64,000 nucleotides of DNA from Competibacter_A sp037045685 (GCA_037045685.1 JBAOII010000028.1:1-64000), one strand, 5' to 3'. Positions 53,549-63,863 are shown, counted from the stretch's first letter. Notes: generated from the letters alone by a model not told the origin. A program made the numbers and translations.

Positions 53549-55472
53549 TCAGTTCCCCCGCAGAATCCGCCGCTCGCCGAGATAAGCCAGCAGCCGTTCC
53601 AGGTTGGTTTCGACCGGCTCCCGCTCGGTGTCGAGCACCAGTTCCGGTCGCTCGGGCGGCTCGTAGGGGGAGTCGATGCCGGTGAAATCGCGAATCATCC
53701 CGGCGCGGGCCTTGGCGTACAAACCTTTCGGATCGCGCCGCTCGCAGGCTTCCAGCGAGGCCCGGACATAAACCTCGATAAATTCCCCTTCCTGCACCAG
53801 CGCCCGCACCAGCGCCCGGTCGGCCCGGAACGGCGAGATGAAAGCGGTGATGGCGATCAGCCCGGCATCCGCGAACAGCGACGCCACCTCGCCGATCCGG
53901 CGAATGTTCTCGATCCGGTCCTCCCTGGAAAAGCCCAGATCCTGATTCAGGCCGTGGCGGATGTTGTCGCCGTCCAGCAGATAGCTGTGATACCCGCGCT
54001 GCAACAACCGCTGTTCCAAACCGTTGGCCAAGGTCGATTTCCCCGAGCCCGACAGCCCGGTCAACCAGATCACGCACGGCTTTTGGGCCTTCTGGTTGGC
54101 CCGCTGGGTCTTGGCGACCTTGTGCTCGTGCCACACCACGTTGCGCGACTTGTCCGTCAGCGGCTGCGTGACCGGCCGCACGATCATCCCCGCGCCGACC
54201 GTGGCGTTGCTGACCCGATCGATGATGATGAACCCGCCAGCACCGGGAATTTCCTCGTAGGGATCGAACGGGACCGGCTGGTTCAACGCGAACCGGCAGT
54301 AACCGATTTCGTTCAGCCCCAATTCCTCGGCTCGCTGGTGTTCGAGGGTATTCACGTCGATCCGGTGGTGCAGCAGGCTGGGCATGGCCGGAACCAGCCG
54401 CGTTCCCAGTTTCAGATCGTACTGCCGGCCCGGCAACAGGGGCGTATCCGCCATCCATACCACCCGAGCGTCGAAAGTATCGGCGACCGCCGGCAAGCGG
54501 TTCGGGATGAACCAGCAAATCTCCGCGGCTGACGTCGATTTCATCCTGCAAGGTCAAGGTGACCGCTTGACCGGCGAACGCCTCCGCCAGCTCGCCATCG
54601 GCGGTGACGATGGCCGTGATCTGACTGCGCCGTCCCGAGGGAAACGCCACCACCGGATCGCCCAGCCGCACGGTACCCGCCGCGATGGTGCCGCAAAACC
54701 CGCGAAAATCCAGGTTGGGCCGGTTGACGTATTGCACCGGAAATCGGAAATCGCGCAGGTTGCGGTCGGCGGCGACCTCCACCTCCTCCAGCAATTGCAA
54801 CAGGGTCGGCCCTCGATACCAGGGCATGGCGGTGGACGGCTGCGCCACGTTGTCGCCGCGCAGGGCGGAAACCGGCACGCAGCGCACGTCCCGCACCCCC
54901 AGCTTGTCCACGAAATCGCCGTAATCCTCGCGAATCCGCTCGAACACGGCCTGGTCGAACTCCACCAAATCCATCTTGTTGATCGCCAGCACCAGATGGC
55001 GGATGCCCAGCAGCGACACGATGAAGCTGTGGCGGCGGGTCTGCACCTGCACGCCCTTGCGGGCGTCCACCAGCAGGATGGCCAGTTGCGCGGTCGAGGC
55101 GCCGGTCGCCATGTTGCGCGTGTACTGCTCGTGGCCGGGGGTGTCCGCGATGATGAACTTGCGCTTCTCGGTCGAGAAATAGCGGTAGGCGACATCGATG
55201 GTGATGCCCTGCTCCCGCTCCGCCTGCAAACCATCGACCAGCAGCGCCAGATCCAATTCCTCGCCGGTGGTGCCGTACTTGACGGTGTCGCGGCGCACGG
55301 CGGCGAGCTGATCCTCGTAGATCAACTGGGTGTCGTAGAGCAGCCGGCCGATCAAGGTGCTTTTGCCGTCATCCACGCTGCCGCAGGTGATGAAGCGCAG
55401 CAGATCCTTGCGCTCGTGGGCTTCCAAATAGGCTTCGATGTCGGTTTCGATCTGGGGAGAAACGTGAGACAT
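53549..55472 (-). CDS. cysN: Bifunctional sulfate adenylyltransferase subunit 1 / APS kinase (CysNC), one frameshift
   Basis: About 640 residues. The start ATG 55472 lies 1 nt after the cysD stop. CysN: GTPase motifs GSVDDGKSTLIGRLL, IADTPGHEQYTRNM, AINKMDLVEF. CysC: IWLTGLSGSGKSTLANGLE, FISPFRADRALVRALV, KARAGMIRDFTGIDSPYE. An extra base near 54495-54497 breaks the frame at DLLVHPEPL; deleting it continues as PAVADTFDARVVW. CysN with CysD makes APS; the CysC part phosphorylates it to PAPS. The fusion is common in proteobacteria. Confidence 0.92.
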
Positions 55473-55473
55473 G

Positions 55474-56391
55474 TCAAAAATACCCCTGCCGCTTTTTCTC
55501 TTCCATCGAACCGGCGGCATCGTGGTCGATCAAGCGGCCCTGACGCTCCGAATGGCGGGTCAGCAGCATCTCCTGAATGATCTCGGGCAAGGTGGTGGCC
55601 GTCGAGCGCACCGCCCCGGTCAGCGGGTAGCAACCCAGGGTGCGGAACCGCACGAGCTCCAGCTTCGGCGTCTCGCCCGGCTCCAGCGGCATCCGCTCGT
55701 CATCGACCATGAGCAGGGTGCCATCCCGCTCGACCACCGGCCGCTCCGCAGCCAGATACAGCGGCACGATGGGGATGTTTTCCAGGTGGATGTATTGCCA
55801 GACGTCCAGTTCGGTCCAGTTGGACAGCGGGAACACCCGGATGCTCTCGCCCTTGTGGACCCGGCCGTTGTAGAGGTTCCACAGTTCGGGACGCTGGTTT
55901 TTCGGGTCCCAGCGATGGTTGCGGTCGCGGAAGGAATAAACCCGCTCCTTGGCCCGCGAGCGCTCCTCGTCGCGGCGGGCGCCGCCGAACGCCGCGTCGA
56001 AGCCGTACTTGTCCAAGGCTTGCTTCAGCGCTTGGGTTTTCATCACGTCGGTGTGGACCCGCGAGCCGTGGGTAAAAGGGTTGATGCCTTGGCGCAAGCC
56101 GTCTTCGTTGACGTGGACGATCAGTTCCAGACCCAGCCGCTTCATCTGCTCGTCGCGAAAGCGGATCATCTCCCGGAATTTCCAGGTGGTATCGATATGC
56201 ATCAGCGGAAACGGCGGCTTACCGGGATAAAAGGCTTTCAGCGCCAGTTGCAGCATCACCGAGGAATCCTTCCCGATCGAGTACAGCATCACCGGCTTCT
56301 CGAACTCGGCGGCCACCTCGCGAATGATGTGAATGCTTTCGGCTTCGAGCTGCTTCAGATGAGTCAGTTTGTAGGGGTCCATGAGCGCCAT
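55474..56391 (-). CDS. cysD: Sulfate adenylyltransferase subunit 2 (CysD)
   Basis: 305 residues from ATG 56391 (ATG 56382 and TTG 56400 also possible). PP-loop motif VMLYSIGKDSSVML, HIDTTWKFREMI, DAAFGGARRDEE, YSFRDRNHRWDPKNQRPE, NWTELDVWQYIH. Activates sulfate to APS with CysN in assimilation. The stop is followed by one base and the cysNC ATG. Confidence 0.95.
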   Translation of the reverse strand: MALMDPYKLTHLKQLEAESIHIIREVAAEFEKPVMLYSIGKDSSVMLQLALKAFYPGKPPFPLMHIDTTWKFREMIRFRDEQMKRLGLELIVHVNEDGLRQGINPFTHGSRVHTDVMKTQALKQALDKYGFDAAFGGARRDEERSRAKERVYSFRDRNHRWDPKNQRPELWNLYNGRVHKGESIRVFPLSNWTELDVWQYIHLENIPIVPLYLAAERPVVERDGTLLMVDDERMPLEPGETPKLELVRFRTLGCYPLTGAVRSTATTLPEIIQEMLLTRHSERQGRLIDHDAAGSMEEKKRQGYF

Positions 56392-56463
56392 TTCGGACAA
56401 GGCTACTGCCCGGCAAGTTTCACAAGTTGGATGATCGGGAGACTAACGGGAAGGCTTTAAACG

Positions 56464-56991
56464 TCAGTCGGTCGGCGCCAGCACATCCAGCGGCAGTGCG
56501 ACCGGGTTCGAGCGTCCGAGCAATTCGAGCAACACCAGCGCCCGGCGCTGGCCGTCGAGGCTTAGCAGATCCGCCTCGCAGCCGGCGAACGGTCCTTCCA
56601 GAACCCGTACCCGGCTACCTGGAACCAGGGGCGCCGGCAATTCCAGCACGCCGTCCAGCCCCGCGCAAAGCCGCTGCAACTCGGCGATCACCGGTTCCGG
56701 TACCGGCTGCGGTTCACCGCCGAACCGGACCAAGCCAATGACACCGCGCGTCGAACGCACCGGTCGCAAATCGTCCTGCCCCGGCACCGCCCGCAGAAAC
56801 AGGTAGCGCGGGAACATGGGTTCTACGATATTCTGCCATTGGCCGCGCAACCGGCGCCGCGACCGGACCTTGGGCAGAAAAGCCGTGTAGCCCTGGCGCT
56901 CCAGCTGCTCGACCGCCTCCGCTTCCCGGCGCGGTTTGCTGAACACCGCGAACCAGAATGCGGGCGATGAGTTGCTGGTCGCTTCGGACAC
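56464..56991 (-). CDS. rfaH: Transcription antitermination protein RfaH
   Basis: 175 residues from GTG 56991 (GGAGA upstream). NusG-like N domain: WFAVFSKPRREAEAVEQLER, FLPKVRSRRRLRGQWQ, EPMFPRYLFLR, VRSTRGVIGLVRFGG; KOW-type C domain: PGSRVRVLEGPFAG. RfaH prevents termination of long operons for exopolysaccharide and LPS having an ops element; none such is visible in this window. It sits just upstream of cysD. Confidence 0.9.
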   Translation of the reverse strand: MSEATSNSSPAFWFAVFSKPRREAEAVEQLERQGYTAFLPKVRSRRRLRGQWQNIVEPMFPRYLFLRAVPGQDDLRPVRSTRGVIGLVRFGGEPQPVPEPVIAELQRLCAGLDGVLELPAPLVPGSRVRVLEGPFAGCEADLLSLDGQRRALVLLELLGRSNPVALPLDVLAPTD

Positions 56992-57166
56992 GGGATCTCC
57001 ATGACAATATGGCAAGCCGCGCATTCTAGCGGGGTCCCACTCACAAGGAAAGCCGGTCGTGAAGCGTCGGCAAAATACCGTCCGCCTCCGAATCCGACGG
57101 CGAACGAGGGCACGGGCGTCCCGATCCCTTTCACTCCAACGCGAGCGTCCCGAGAAAGCGGGCTCG

Positions 57167-58054
57167 TCAGCGCAGTTCCGCCAACAATGTGGCGATCATA
57201 CCTTCGGCTTGGGCGCGGTAGCCACCGCCGAACAAATTGAGGTGGTTGAGAACGTGATACAGATTGTACAAGGTTCGCCGGAGCGGGTAGCCTGACGCCA
57301 ACGGCAATGCCTCCCGATAAGCCGCGTAAAAGTTTTCGGGAAAGCCGCCGAACAGCTCGGTCATCGCCAAGTCGGCCTCGCGATCACCGTAATAGACCGC
57401 CGGGTCGAAAATCACCGGCTCCCCTTCCGTGGTGCAACCGGCGTTACCGCTCCAGAGATCGCCGTGCAGTAAAGCCGGTGTCGGCCGGTAACCGGCGAAC
57501 AGATCCGCCAACCGCGCGAGCAGCTCCTCGCCCCGATGCTGCAACGCGCCACCATAACCGTTAGCGGCGGCCAATTCGAGCTGGAAACCCAGACGCCGCT
57601 GGCGCCAGAATGTCAGCCAATCGTCGAATCGGCCGTTGGGTTGGGGCGTGGAACCGATGGTGTTATCCCGATGCCATCCAAAGTAAGGCCGGGGCCGACC
57701 GTGCAAATCGGCCAGATGCCGCCCCAGGCGTTCCAACGCTTTCGGGGCGCTTCCGCCCAGCGGCAGGTATTCCAACACCAGATAAGCCTGCTCTCCAGCG
57801 GCGCCGTGGCATACGGGTTCGGGTACTCGCACGGTCGCGGTCGCGGCCAGTTCCGTCAATCCCGCCGCCTCGGCTTCGAACATCGGCAGGCTAGCGGCGG
57901 CATTGATCTTGACGAAATAGTCCCGTTTCCCATCGCCCACTCGCCAAGCCCGACTGATGCAGCCCCCACCCAGCGCCCGGCGCTGGCGGGCGACGAACGG
58001 TTGGCCGGTAACCCTGCCGATGTGGCCCTCCAAGGCGGTCCAGAAATCACTCAT
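57167..58054 (-). CDS. Fructosamine kinase family protein
   Basis: 295 residues from ATG 58054. ALGGGCISRAWRV, FVKINAAASLPMFEAEAAGL, LVLEYLPLGG, RHLADLH, catalytic loop LLHGDLWSGNAG, metal-binding IFDPAVYYGDREADLAM. Repairs glycated proteins or phosphorylates small aminosugars (E. coli YniA type). Single gene. Confidence 0.94.
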   Translation of the reverse strand: MSDFWTALEGHIGRVTGQPFVARQRRALGGGCISRAWRVGDGKRDYFVKINAAASLPMFEAEAAGLTELAATATVRVPEPVCHGAAGEQAYLVLEYLPLGGSAPKALERLGRHLADLHGRPRPYFGWHRDNTIGSTPQPNGRFDDWLTFWRQRRLGFQLELAAANGYGGALQHRGEELLARLADLFAGYRPTPALLHGDLWSGNAGCTTEGEPVIFDPAVYYGDREADLAMTELFGGFPENFYAAYREALPLASGYPLRRTLYNLYHVLNHLNLFGGGYRAQAEGMIATLLAELR

Positions 58055-58107
58055 CGGTTTTCCCTTGGTTTCAGGCCATTTCCCGGCAAACACTCCGAAC
58101 GCGATCC

Positions 58108-58890
58108 CTAGCCTTTAACCTTCAGCCGCAAACCCTTGGGCAACCGCACATCCATCGCGATCGGCAAATGATCGGAATAGGCGTAGCTCAGCACCTCGAC
58201 CCGCTCAACCGTGATCGACTGAGAGACCAAAATGTGATCCAGTTGCCGGTCCGGCTGCCAACTGGGAAAGGTGAAGAGTCCCGGACCCGGTTCGCGCAGG
58301 CGGGCCGCCGCCAGCAACGCCGTCATCTCCGGGCTGTCCGAACCGCAGTTGAGATCGCCCATCAGGATAACGTGCTGGCAATCCCGCACCAATTCCTCCA
58401 AGAATTCGATCTGCCGCAACCGGCCGCGCCGGCCCAGAGCCATGTGCAGAATCAAGACGTGCAGAGCGTCCGCGCCGCCGCCGAAACGGACCTCCAACAC
58501 GCCCCGGCCGGGGATCAAGCCCGGCAGTTTGTGTTCGGTGATGGCGGTGGGCCGAATCCGGCTCAACATCGCGTTGCCGTGTTGGGAGATCATGCCGATC
58601 TTGCGATTGGCTTGATCGAAAACGTGCTTGAAGCCGGCCGAGTCGGCCAGATATTTCACCTGGTTGACGAAGCCGCTGCGCAGGCTGCCGGCATCCACTT
58701 CCTGCAAGCCCACGATATCGTAATCGGTCAAAATCCGGGCGATGCCATCGAGATTGGTCATCCGCGACGGCACCGGCACCAAATGCTTCCAACTGCGGGT
58801 GAGATACTGAGAATAATTGCGGGTGGTCAGCCCGCTTTGGATGTTGTAGCTGAGCAGCCGCAACCGTCGCGGTTCCCTTTGGCCGGTCAT
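58108..58890 (-). CDS. Endonuclease/exonuclease/phosphatase family protein
   Basis: 260 residues. EEP fold: LLSYNIQSGLTTRN, DIVGLQEVDAGS with the metal Glu, ILMGDLNCGSDSPE, LDHILVS and YAYSDHLPIAMDV with the catalytic His. DNA repair nuclease, phosphodiesterase or lipid phosphatase cannot be told apart. Lies 27 nt after the dsbA gene and keeps the dsbA neighbourhood of pseudomonads. Confidence 0.92.
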   Translation of the reverse strand: MTGQREPRRLRLLSYNIQSGLTTRNYSQYLTRSWKHLVPVPSRMTNLDGIARILTDYDIVGLQEVDAGSLRSGFVNQVKYLADSAGFKHVFDQANRKIGMISQHGNAMLSRIRPTAITEHKLPGLIPGRGVLEVRFGGGADALHVLILHMALGRRGRLRQIEFLEELVRDCQHVILMGDLNCGSDSPEMTALLAAARLREPGPGLFTFPSWQPDRQLDHILVSQSITVERVEVLSYAYSDHLPIAMDVRLPKGLRLKVKG

Positions 58891-58917
58891 GGTTCGCCGC
58901 CTTGGTATCCTCCCCGC

Positions 58918-59547
58918 TCACTGGGCGAGCAGAAAATCCACCACTTCAAACATGCGCGGGGAACGCACCTCGTAGCGGCCGTTGACGATCACCGCCGGCA
59001 CGCCGCGCGTGCCGTAGCGCTGCGCCAACTGGTTGCCCCGGCGCATCTGGGTCTCGGTCTGGAAGGATTTGTACGCCTTGCGGAAGGCGTCCGGGTCCAC
59101 CCCGTGTTCGGCGAGGAAAGCCGCGTATTCGTCCTCGTTGGTCAGCTTGCGCTTGTCGCGGTGAATGGCCTCGAACAGCGGCTGGTGAACCTTGTCCAGC
59201 ACGCCCAGGGCTTCGACGGCGTAATAGGCGCGGGCGGCCGACTCGTAATCCGCCTGGTAGCCGGCGGACACCGGGATTCGCACGAACGCGACGTTGTCGG
59301 GCTTGCGCTTCAGCCATTCCGCTACCGACGGATCCAGATCGCGGCAATGCGGGCAGCGGTACGAAAACAGCTCGACCACCTCGGGTTTATCGGGGACCGA
59401 GGTCGGCACCGGCGTGGAGAGTCGCGTGTAATCCTTCCCCTCCTGGAACGGAGTCGGCGTGGCGGCAGAATCGGCAGCCTGCGCGCCGACCAGGGACAGC
59501 GCCCAAACCAGCAGGAACACCGGAAGATGGAAGAACCTGTTCAACAT
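58918..59547 (-). CDS. dsbA: Thiol:disulfide interchange protein DsbA
   Basis: 209 residues. Signal peptide FLLVWALSLVGAQAA. Thioredoxin fold with active site FSYRCPHCRDLDP (CPHC) and cis-Pro loop TRGVPAVIVNG. Introduces disulfides into exported proteins in the periplasm. This matters here because many exported proteins of the 7.8-24.6 kb island have Cys pairs. Confidence 0.95.
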   Translation of the reverse strand: MLNRFFHLPVFLLVWALSLVGAQAADSAATPTPFQEGKDYTRLSTPVPTSVPDKPEVVELFSYRCPHCRDLDPSVAEWLKRKPDNVAFVRIPVSAGYQADYESAARAYYAVEALGVLDKVHQPLFEAIHRDKRKLTNEDEYAAFLAEHGVDPDAFRKAYKSFQTETQMRRGNQLAQRYGTRGVPAVIVNGRYEVRSPRMFEVVDFLLAQ

Positions 59548-59605
59548 GGATAAATATTTCCTCGATTGCTCTTGATTCGACGAAAGGGGGATCGCGAGGA
59601 CTCGC

Positions 59606-60784
59606 TTACAGCGTACCGTAGGAATGCAACCCCGACAGGAACATATTGACCCCCAGAAAGGCGAACAGGGTCACGAACAGGCCGACCACCGCCCACCAGG
59701 CCATCGGCGTTCCGCGCCAGCCCTTGGTCAGCCGCAGGTGCAGCCAAGCGGCGTAATTCAACCAGACGATCAGCGCCCAAGTCTCCTTGGGGTCCCAGGA
59801 CCAGTACCCCCCCCAAGCCTCGGCCGCCCACAATGCGCCGAGGATGGTGGCGATGGTGAACGCGGCGAAACCCAAAGCGATGGCCTTGTACATCACCTCG
59901 TCCAGCAAGTCCAACGGCGGTAGCGCTCGCGCCAGCAGACCATCGGGACGGCGGGATTCCGCGCCGGATCGGAGCAGATAGGCCACGCCCAGCATCGCCG
60001 CCAGGGCGAAGGCGCCGTAGCCGATGAAATTGGCCGGGACGTGGATTTTCATCCAGTAGCTTTGCAAAGCCGGAATCAGCGGCTGAATGTGATGGGCTTC
60101 CCGGTCGAAGGTGTACCACAGCAGGAAAGCCACCGCGCCGCTGATGGCCAGCAGGGCGAAGCCGCCCATAGAGCGGGCGCGATGGCGGTCTTCGTAAAAC
60201 AGATAGAGCAGCGCCGTGATGAGCGCGAACAGGATAAAGACCTCATAAAGATTGCTGACCGGGATGTGGCCGATGTCGGCGCCCAGCAGATACGACTCGC
60301 GCCAGCGCACCAGCAGGCCGGTCAAGCCCATGACCGTCGCGCTCCAAGTCAAGGCGGTTGCGGTCTTCCCGACAAAATCGGAGCGGGCGAACAGCGCGAC
60401 GAAATAGGTGACGGTGGCCAAGACGTACAAGCTGCTCATCCACATGAACGCGACTTGGCTTTCCAGAAAATACTTGAGCAGGAAATCGCTCTTGCGCGCT
60501 TCGAAATCGACCCCGTAACGCCACAACGCCACCACGGTTAGCGCCATTACCGCCGCGACGAACAACCGCGCCGGTTTCCAATAGAGACCCCAGGCGATCA
60601 ACGCCAGAGTGGCTCCGATCTGGATCGCCACCTCGTAACCGTCCATGTAGGGTTGGTAGAGGCTATAGGCGTACCCTGAACCCGCCACGACCAGTAATAC
60701 CCAGAGCACATCCCAAACCGTCGGTTTGGTCCAGAGGGACGGCCGATCCCACCGCTCCAGCACTGCTTCGCGCGTTACCGCCAT
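59606..60784 (-). CDS. ccsA: Cytochrome c biogenesis protein CcsA/ResC
   Basis: 392 residues from ATG 60784; the longer open frame upstream was rejected. Eight or so membrane helices and the tryptophan-rich heme-handling motif WGGYWSWDPKETWALIVW; histidines in HIPVSNLYEVF and HLRLTKGW. With ResB it exports heme and attaches it to apocytochrome c (System II). Next to resB and a diheme cytochrome. Confidence 0.94.
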   Translation of the reverse strand: MAVTREAVLERWDRPSLWTKPTVWDVLWVLLVVAGSGYAYSLYQPYMDGYEVAIQIGATLALIAWGLYWKPARLFVAAVMALTVVALWRYGVDFEARKSDFLLKYFLESQVAFMWMSSLYVLATVTYFVALFARSDFVGKTATALTWSATVMGLTGLLVRWRESYLLGADIGHIPVSNLYEVFILFALITALLYLFYEDRHRARSMGGFALLAISGAVAFLLWYTFDREAHHIQPLIPALQSYWMKIHVPANFIGYGAFALAAMLGVAYLLRSGAESRRPDGLLARALPPLDLLDEVMYKAIALGFAAFTIATILGALWAAEAWGGYWSWDPKETWALIVWLNYAAWLHLRLTKGWRGTPMAWWAVVGLFVTLFAFLGVNMFLSGLHSYGTL

Positions 60785-60897
60785 CGTCGATAGACCTCTC
60801 TCGGATGCTGCACCATGATAATGAATGACACGAGAATGACAAATGTTACTTTGACCGAAATAAATCGTTATCGATGTGTTCTTCGTGCTCCGCGACC

Positions 60898-62916
60898 CTA
60901 GCCCGCTTGCAGGGGTTCGCCCAGACGCTGCGCCAACCCCGCGCGCAAGCGGGCAAACTGGCTCGCGAATTCCGCTTGACGGCGGTTGCCGGTGCCGGCG
61001 AGCACCAGCCGGATAGCCCCATCCTCGACCGCCAGCCACGCCCAGACCCGGCGATGGGAAGTATAAAACATGATAAAGATACCCGTGACCAGAAACCCGA
61101 ACCCCACGTAGACCACCGTTGTTCCCCCGCTCCGCGCGACCTGCAACCCCGACGCTTCCACCTGCTGGAATCCGGTCAGTTGCAGGTAAAAGGGCGCCCC
61201 GTAGCCGGACAACGCCGCCACCGCAGACACGGCGTCATTAAAGAAAGCGTCCTCGCGCTCGCCGATACCCCGATCCACATCCACTCCCTCCTCGCGCAAC
61301 ACGGCGAGAAACACTTCGGCCAAGGTGTCGCGCAGGATGTTGAGATACAGCGCGGTGGCCTCCCGGAGCCGGTCGGCGGGCACGACGGCCTTGGCCCGTT
61401 CCGACACGGCGGCAAAACCGCCCTCGACGAACAGGCCGACCAGATTCGAGCGCACCAGGTTGAAATCGCGCTGGAAGTCGGCGTTCCCGGCGTCGGGAGC
61501 GGAGCGTTCCAGCAGCGCCCGAACCCCATCGCCATCCCGCAAGCGGGCATTGAATTTCAAGAAGCGCTCGGGACTGTTGTCGGGGTCGGCCGGGATGTGC
61601 AGATACGTGAAGGCGTCGCCGGGACGGGTTCGCGTACCGCTGATAAAGAACCAGCGGTCCTGAAGCTGCACCGGAGCCATGTAATTGAAATACTCCCGCG
61701 CCTCGCCGGCGGCGTCGCGCAATTTGAAGCCGACGCTGGGACCGAAGTTGCGGAACTTGCGGTCGCCGGGCTTGGCGTCGGGCTCCGGCAACAGATTGAA
61801 CAGCCGGAAGTCGTCCAGCTCCAGATGGAGCGGTCCGCCCGACCCCGCCAACTTGAGCGCGCTCCCCACTTCGCCTTTCAGCCCGGCCGGCTCCAGCTTG
61901 GCGCCGGACAAAGGCCACGCGCGCAGCTCCAGCTTGGAGCCGCCGTCGCCGAAATCGGACTGGTAGATGGCGTAGCCGCGATAGACCAGGGGATGATTGA
62001 CCCGGATGGTCGCCTCCAGCGGCCGGTCGCCCAAGTGCTCCCGGTCGTGGATGCGGACTTGGCTGACGAAGGACTTGGGCTGGCCGGTGTCGTAGTACGC
62101 CACCTGAAAATCCCTCAGCTCGATAGCGAACGGCAGTTCCTGCAACAGATAACCGTCGCGCAAGCGCAGGAAAACGAAATTGGCGGCGGCGCCTTCCGGC
62201 AGCATCACGTTGCCCCGAAACGCCGGCACCGCGTCGGGCTGGAGCCTGCTCGCCGGCGGCACGTCGCGGGCGGCCAAGTCGCGCTTTTCGATGGCGATCT
62301 CGCCGCGCCATTCCTTCAGCTTCAACCACAGGTTGCCGTCCAGCAGACCGCCGACCCCGATCGCCACCACCGCCGCGTGGGTGAACAGATAGCCCAACCG
62401 GTTGTACCGGCCTTTCATCGCCGCCGCCACCCGATGATCGCCGTTATCCTGCCAGCGCCAGCGGTAACCGTGAGCGCGAAAAGCATCGTCCAGCACCGCC
62501 ATCACCGCCTCCGAACTCCAGCCGGGCAGCAACCATTCGGCCCGCTGGTGAAACCCGCGCAAGGAATGGAGCTGGACCTGAGTGCGAAACCGGGTCATTT
62601 CCCGCAACATGGCCGGCACTTGCCGGTAGAGGCAAACGCTGGTGGACACGATCAGGAAAGCGAGGATGCCGATGAACCAGGCGGTGCCGTAAACGTCGTA
62701 CAACCCCAGCCAGCCGAACACCTCGAACCAAAACGGCCCGAACTTGAGCGCGTAATCGGCGTAGGGCTGATTTTGCTGCAACACCGTACCGATCACCGAG
62801 GCGACGGCAATCGCCACCAGCAAAGTGATCGCGAGGTTCATCGAACCGAGAAATTCCAGCAGCACCCACCCGAGGGTGCGCCGTGGGGAAATTCCGCGTG
62901 CGGCGAGGTCGTTCAC
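60898..62916 (-). CDS. resB: Cytochrome c biogenesis protein ResB (Ccs1)
   Basis: About 672 residues if GTG 62916 is the start; the frame is open to 63033 but that would overlap the cytochrome terminator. N-terminal helices (NLAITLLVAIAVASVIGTVL, WFIGILAFLIVSTSVCLY), a long periplasmic domain (about 190-600, DGYLLQELPF, LVYRGYAIYQSDFGDGG) and a final helix (VVYVGFGFLVTGIFIMFY). Partner of CcsA in System II. The next gene downstream on the same strand is ccsA. Confidence 0.9.
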   Translation of the reverse strand: MNDLAARGISPRRTLGWVLLEFLGSMNLAITLLVAIAVASVIGTVLQQNQPYADYALKFGPFWFEVFGWLGLYDVYGTAWFIGILAFLIVSTSVCLYRQVPAMLREMTRFRTQVQLHSLRGFHQRAEWLLPGWSSEAVMAVLDDAFRAHGYRWRWQDNGDHRVAAAMKGRYNRLGYLFTHAAVVAIGVGGLLDGNLWLKLKEWRGEIAIEKRDLAARDVPPASRLQPDAVPAFRGNVMLPEGAAANFVFLRLRDGYLLQELPFAIELRDFQVAYYDTGQPKSFVSQVRIHDREHLGDRPLEATIRVNHPLVYRGYAIYQSDFGDGGSKLELRAWPLSGAKLEPAGLKGEVGSALKLAGSGGPLHLELDDFRLFNLLPEPDAKPGDRKFRNFGPSVGFKLRDAAGEAREYFNYMAPVQLQDRWFFISGTRTRPGDAFTYLHIPADPDNSPERFLKFNARLRDGDGVRALLERSAPDAGNADFQRDFNLVRSNLVGLFVEGGFAAVSERAKAVVPADRLREATALYLNILRDTLAEVFLAVLREEGVDVDRGIGEREDAFFNDAVSAVAALSGYGAPFYLQLTGFQQVEASGLQVARSGGTTVVYVGFGFLVTGIFIMFYTSHRRVWAWLAVEDGAIRLVLAGTGNRRQAEFASQFARLRAGLAQRLGEPLQAG

Positions 62917-63009
62917 GAAATGGCGACGGGGATCGTTTTGAGTTGCCTGTTCGACTCGGCTCGTCGAAAAGCGTTCGGGGTCGCCGGGACCAGGGCGTTT
63001 GCAGGCCAC

Positions 63010-63035
63010 AAAAAAGGGTGGCCGGATGGCCACCC
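63010..63035 (-). terminator. Rho-independent terminator of the cytochrome c4 gene
   Basis: On the minus strand GGGTGGCC, 4-nt loop, GGCCACCC, then TTTTTT (63015-63010). It lies 40 nt after the cytochrome stop. Confidence 0.93.
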
Positions 63036-63074
63036 CGACGATTTCCAGGATTCTCGGGCGAAAGAGGCCGAGCC

Positions 63075-63683
63075 TTATTGCAGGCCTTGCGCGTAGGACG
63101 CGACCGCTTTGATTTCCGCGTCGGTCATTTTGGCGGCGATGGCACGCATCATCTGACCGGCGTCGTTGGCCCGCTCCATCGCGCGGAACGCTTTGAGCTG
63201 GGCTTGGAGGTAATCGGCGTGCTGGGCGGCGATGGCGGGGAACTTGGCGGCAGGATTGCCCGCTCCGGCGGCACCGTGGCAGGCCGCACAGGCCGAAACG
63301 CCGCTGGTCAGGTTACCGCCCCGGAAGATGGTCCCACCCTGCGGCGCCAGCGCCGGATCGGCGGCGGCGCGGGCGACCTGCTGCGAGGAGAAATAGGCCG
63401 CCAGATCTTCCATGTCCTGCGGGCTCAACGGCGCGACCATGCCGAGCATGATCGGGTTGGCGCGGGCGCCGCTCTTGTAATCCTGCAACTGCTTGAGCAG
63501 ATAATCGGCGCTCTGCCCGGCCAGCTTGGGATATTGGGGATTGGCGCTGTTGCCGTCCGCGCTGTGGCAGGCCGCGCAGGTCGCGGATTTGGTCTTGCCG
63601 GCGGTGGGGTCACCGGCGGCCAGCGCGGTGGTCGCGGAACCGAGCAGAGCGCAGGTCGCGGCGATCACGAGGAATTTTTTCAT
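63075..63683 (-). CDS. Cytochrome c4, diheme, periplasmic
   Basis: 202 residues. Signal peptide FLVIAATCALLGSATTALA. Two CxxCH heme sites: CAACHSADGN and CAACHGAAGA, and axial Met motifs PIMLGMVAP and GQMMRAI. Two similar halves, as in cytochrome c4, which carries electrons to terminal oxidases. Next to the ResB/CcsA maturation genes, and divergent from engB. Confidence 0.95.
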   Translation of the reverse strand: MKKFLVIAATCALLGSATTALAAGDPTAGKTKSATCAACHSADGNSANPQYPKLAGQSADYLLKQLQDYKSGARANPIMLGMVAPLSPQDMEDLAAYFSSQQVARAAADPALAPQGGTIFRGGNLTSGVSACAACHGAAGAGNPAAKFPAIAAQHADYLQAQLKAFRAMERANDAGQMMRAIAAKMTDAEIKAVASYAQGLQ

Positions 63684-63863
63684 TTTTGGAAGGCTCCTGT
63701 ACGATGACGGTGTTCGGTTCTGGCGACCCGGCGCCGACGCGCATAGAGCGGCGTTTTCCGGCGGGCGAGTCTCGCTCGGTCGCGGCGGAACACCCGTTTG
63801 CCTGGCTTGGTCCCGCCCTGCGAAAGCGGCAGTTTTATATATCAGTTTCGGCTCCCAAGTTCA

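Noticed and set aside
60874..63096. 740-codon plus-strand ORF opposite resB
   Set aside because: Antisense to a clear ResB protein, with His/Gln/Arg-rich nonsense composition. The same applies to the long antisense ORFs opposite rlmKL (42276-44333), phaC (44554-46197) and tricorn (18884-20221).
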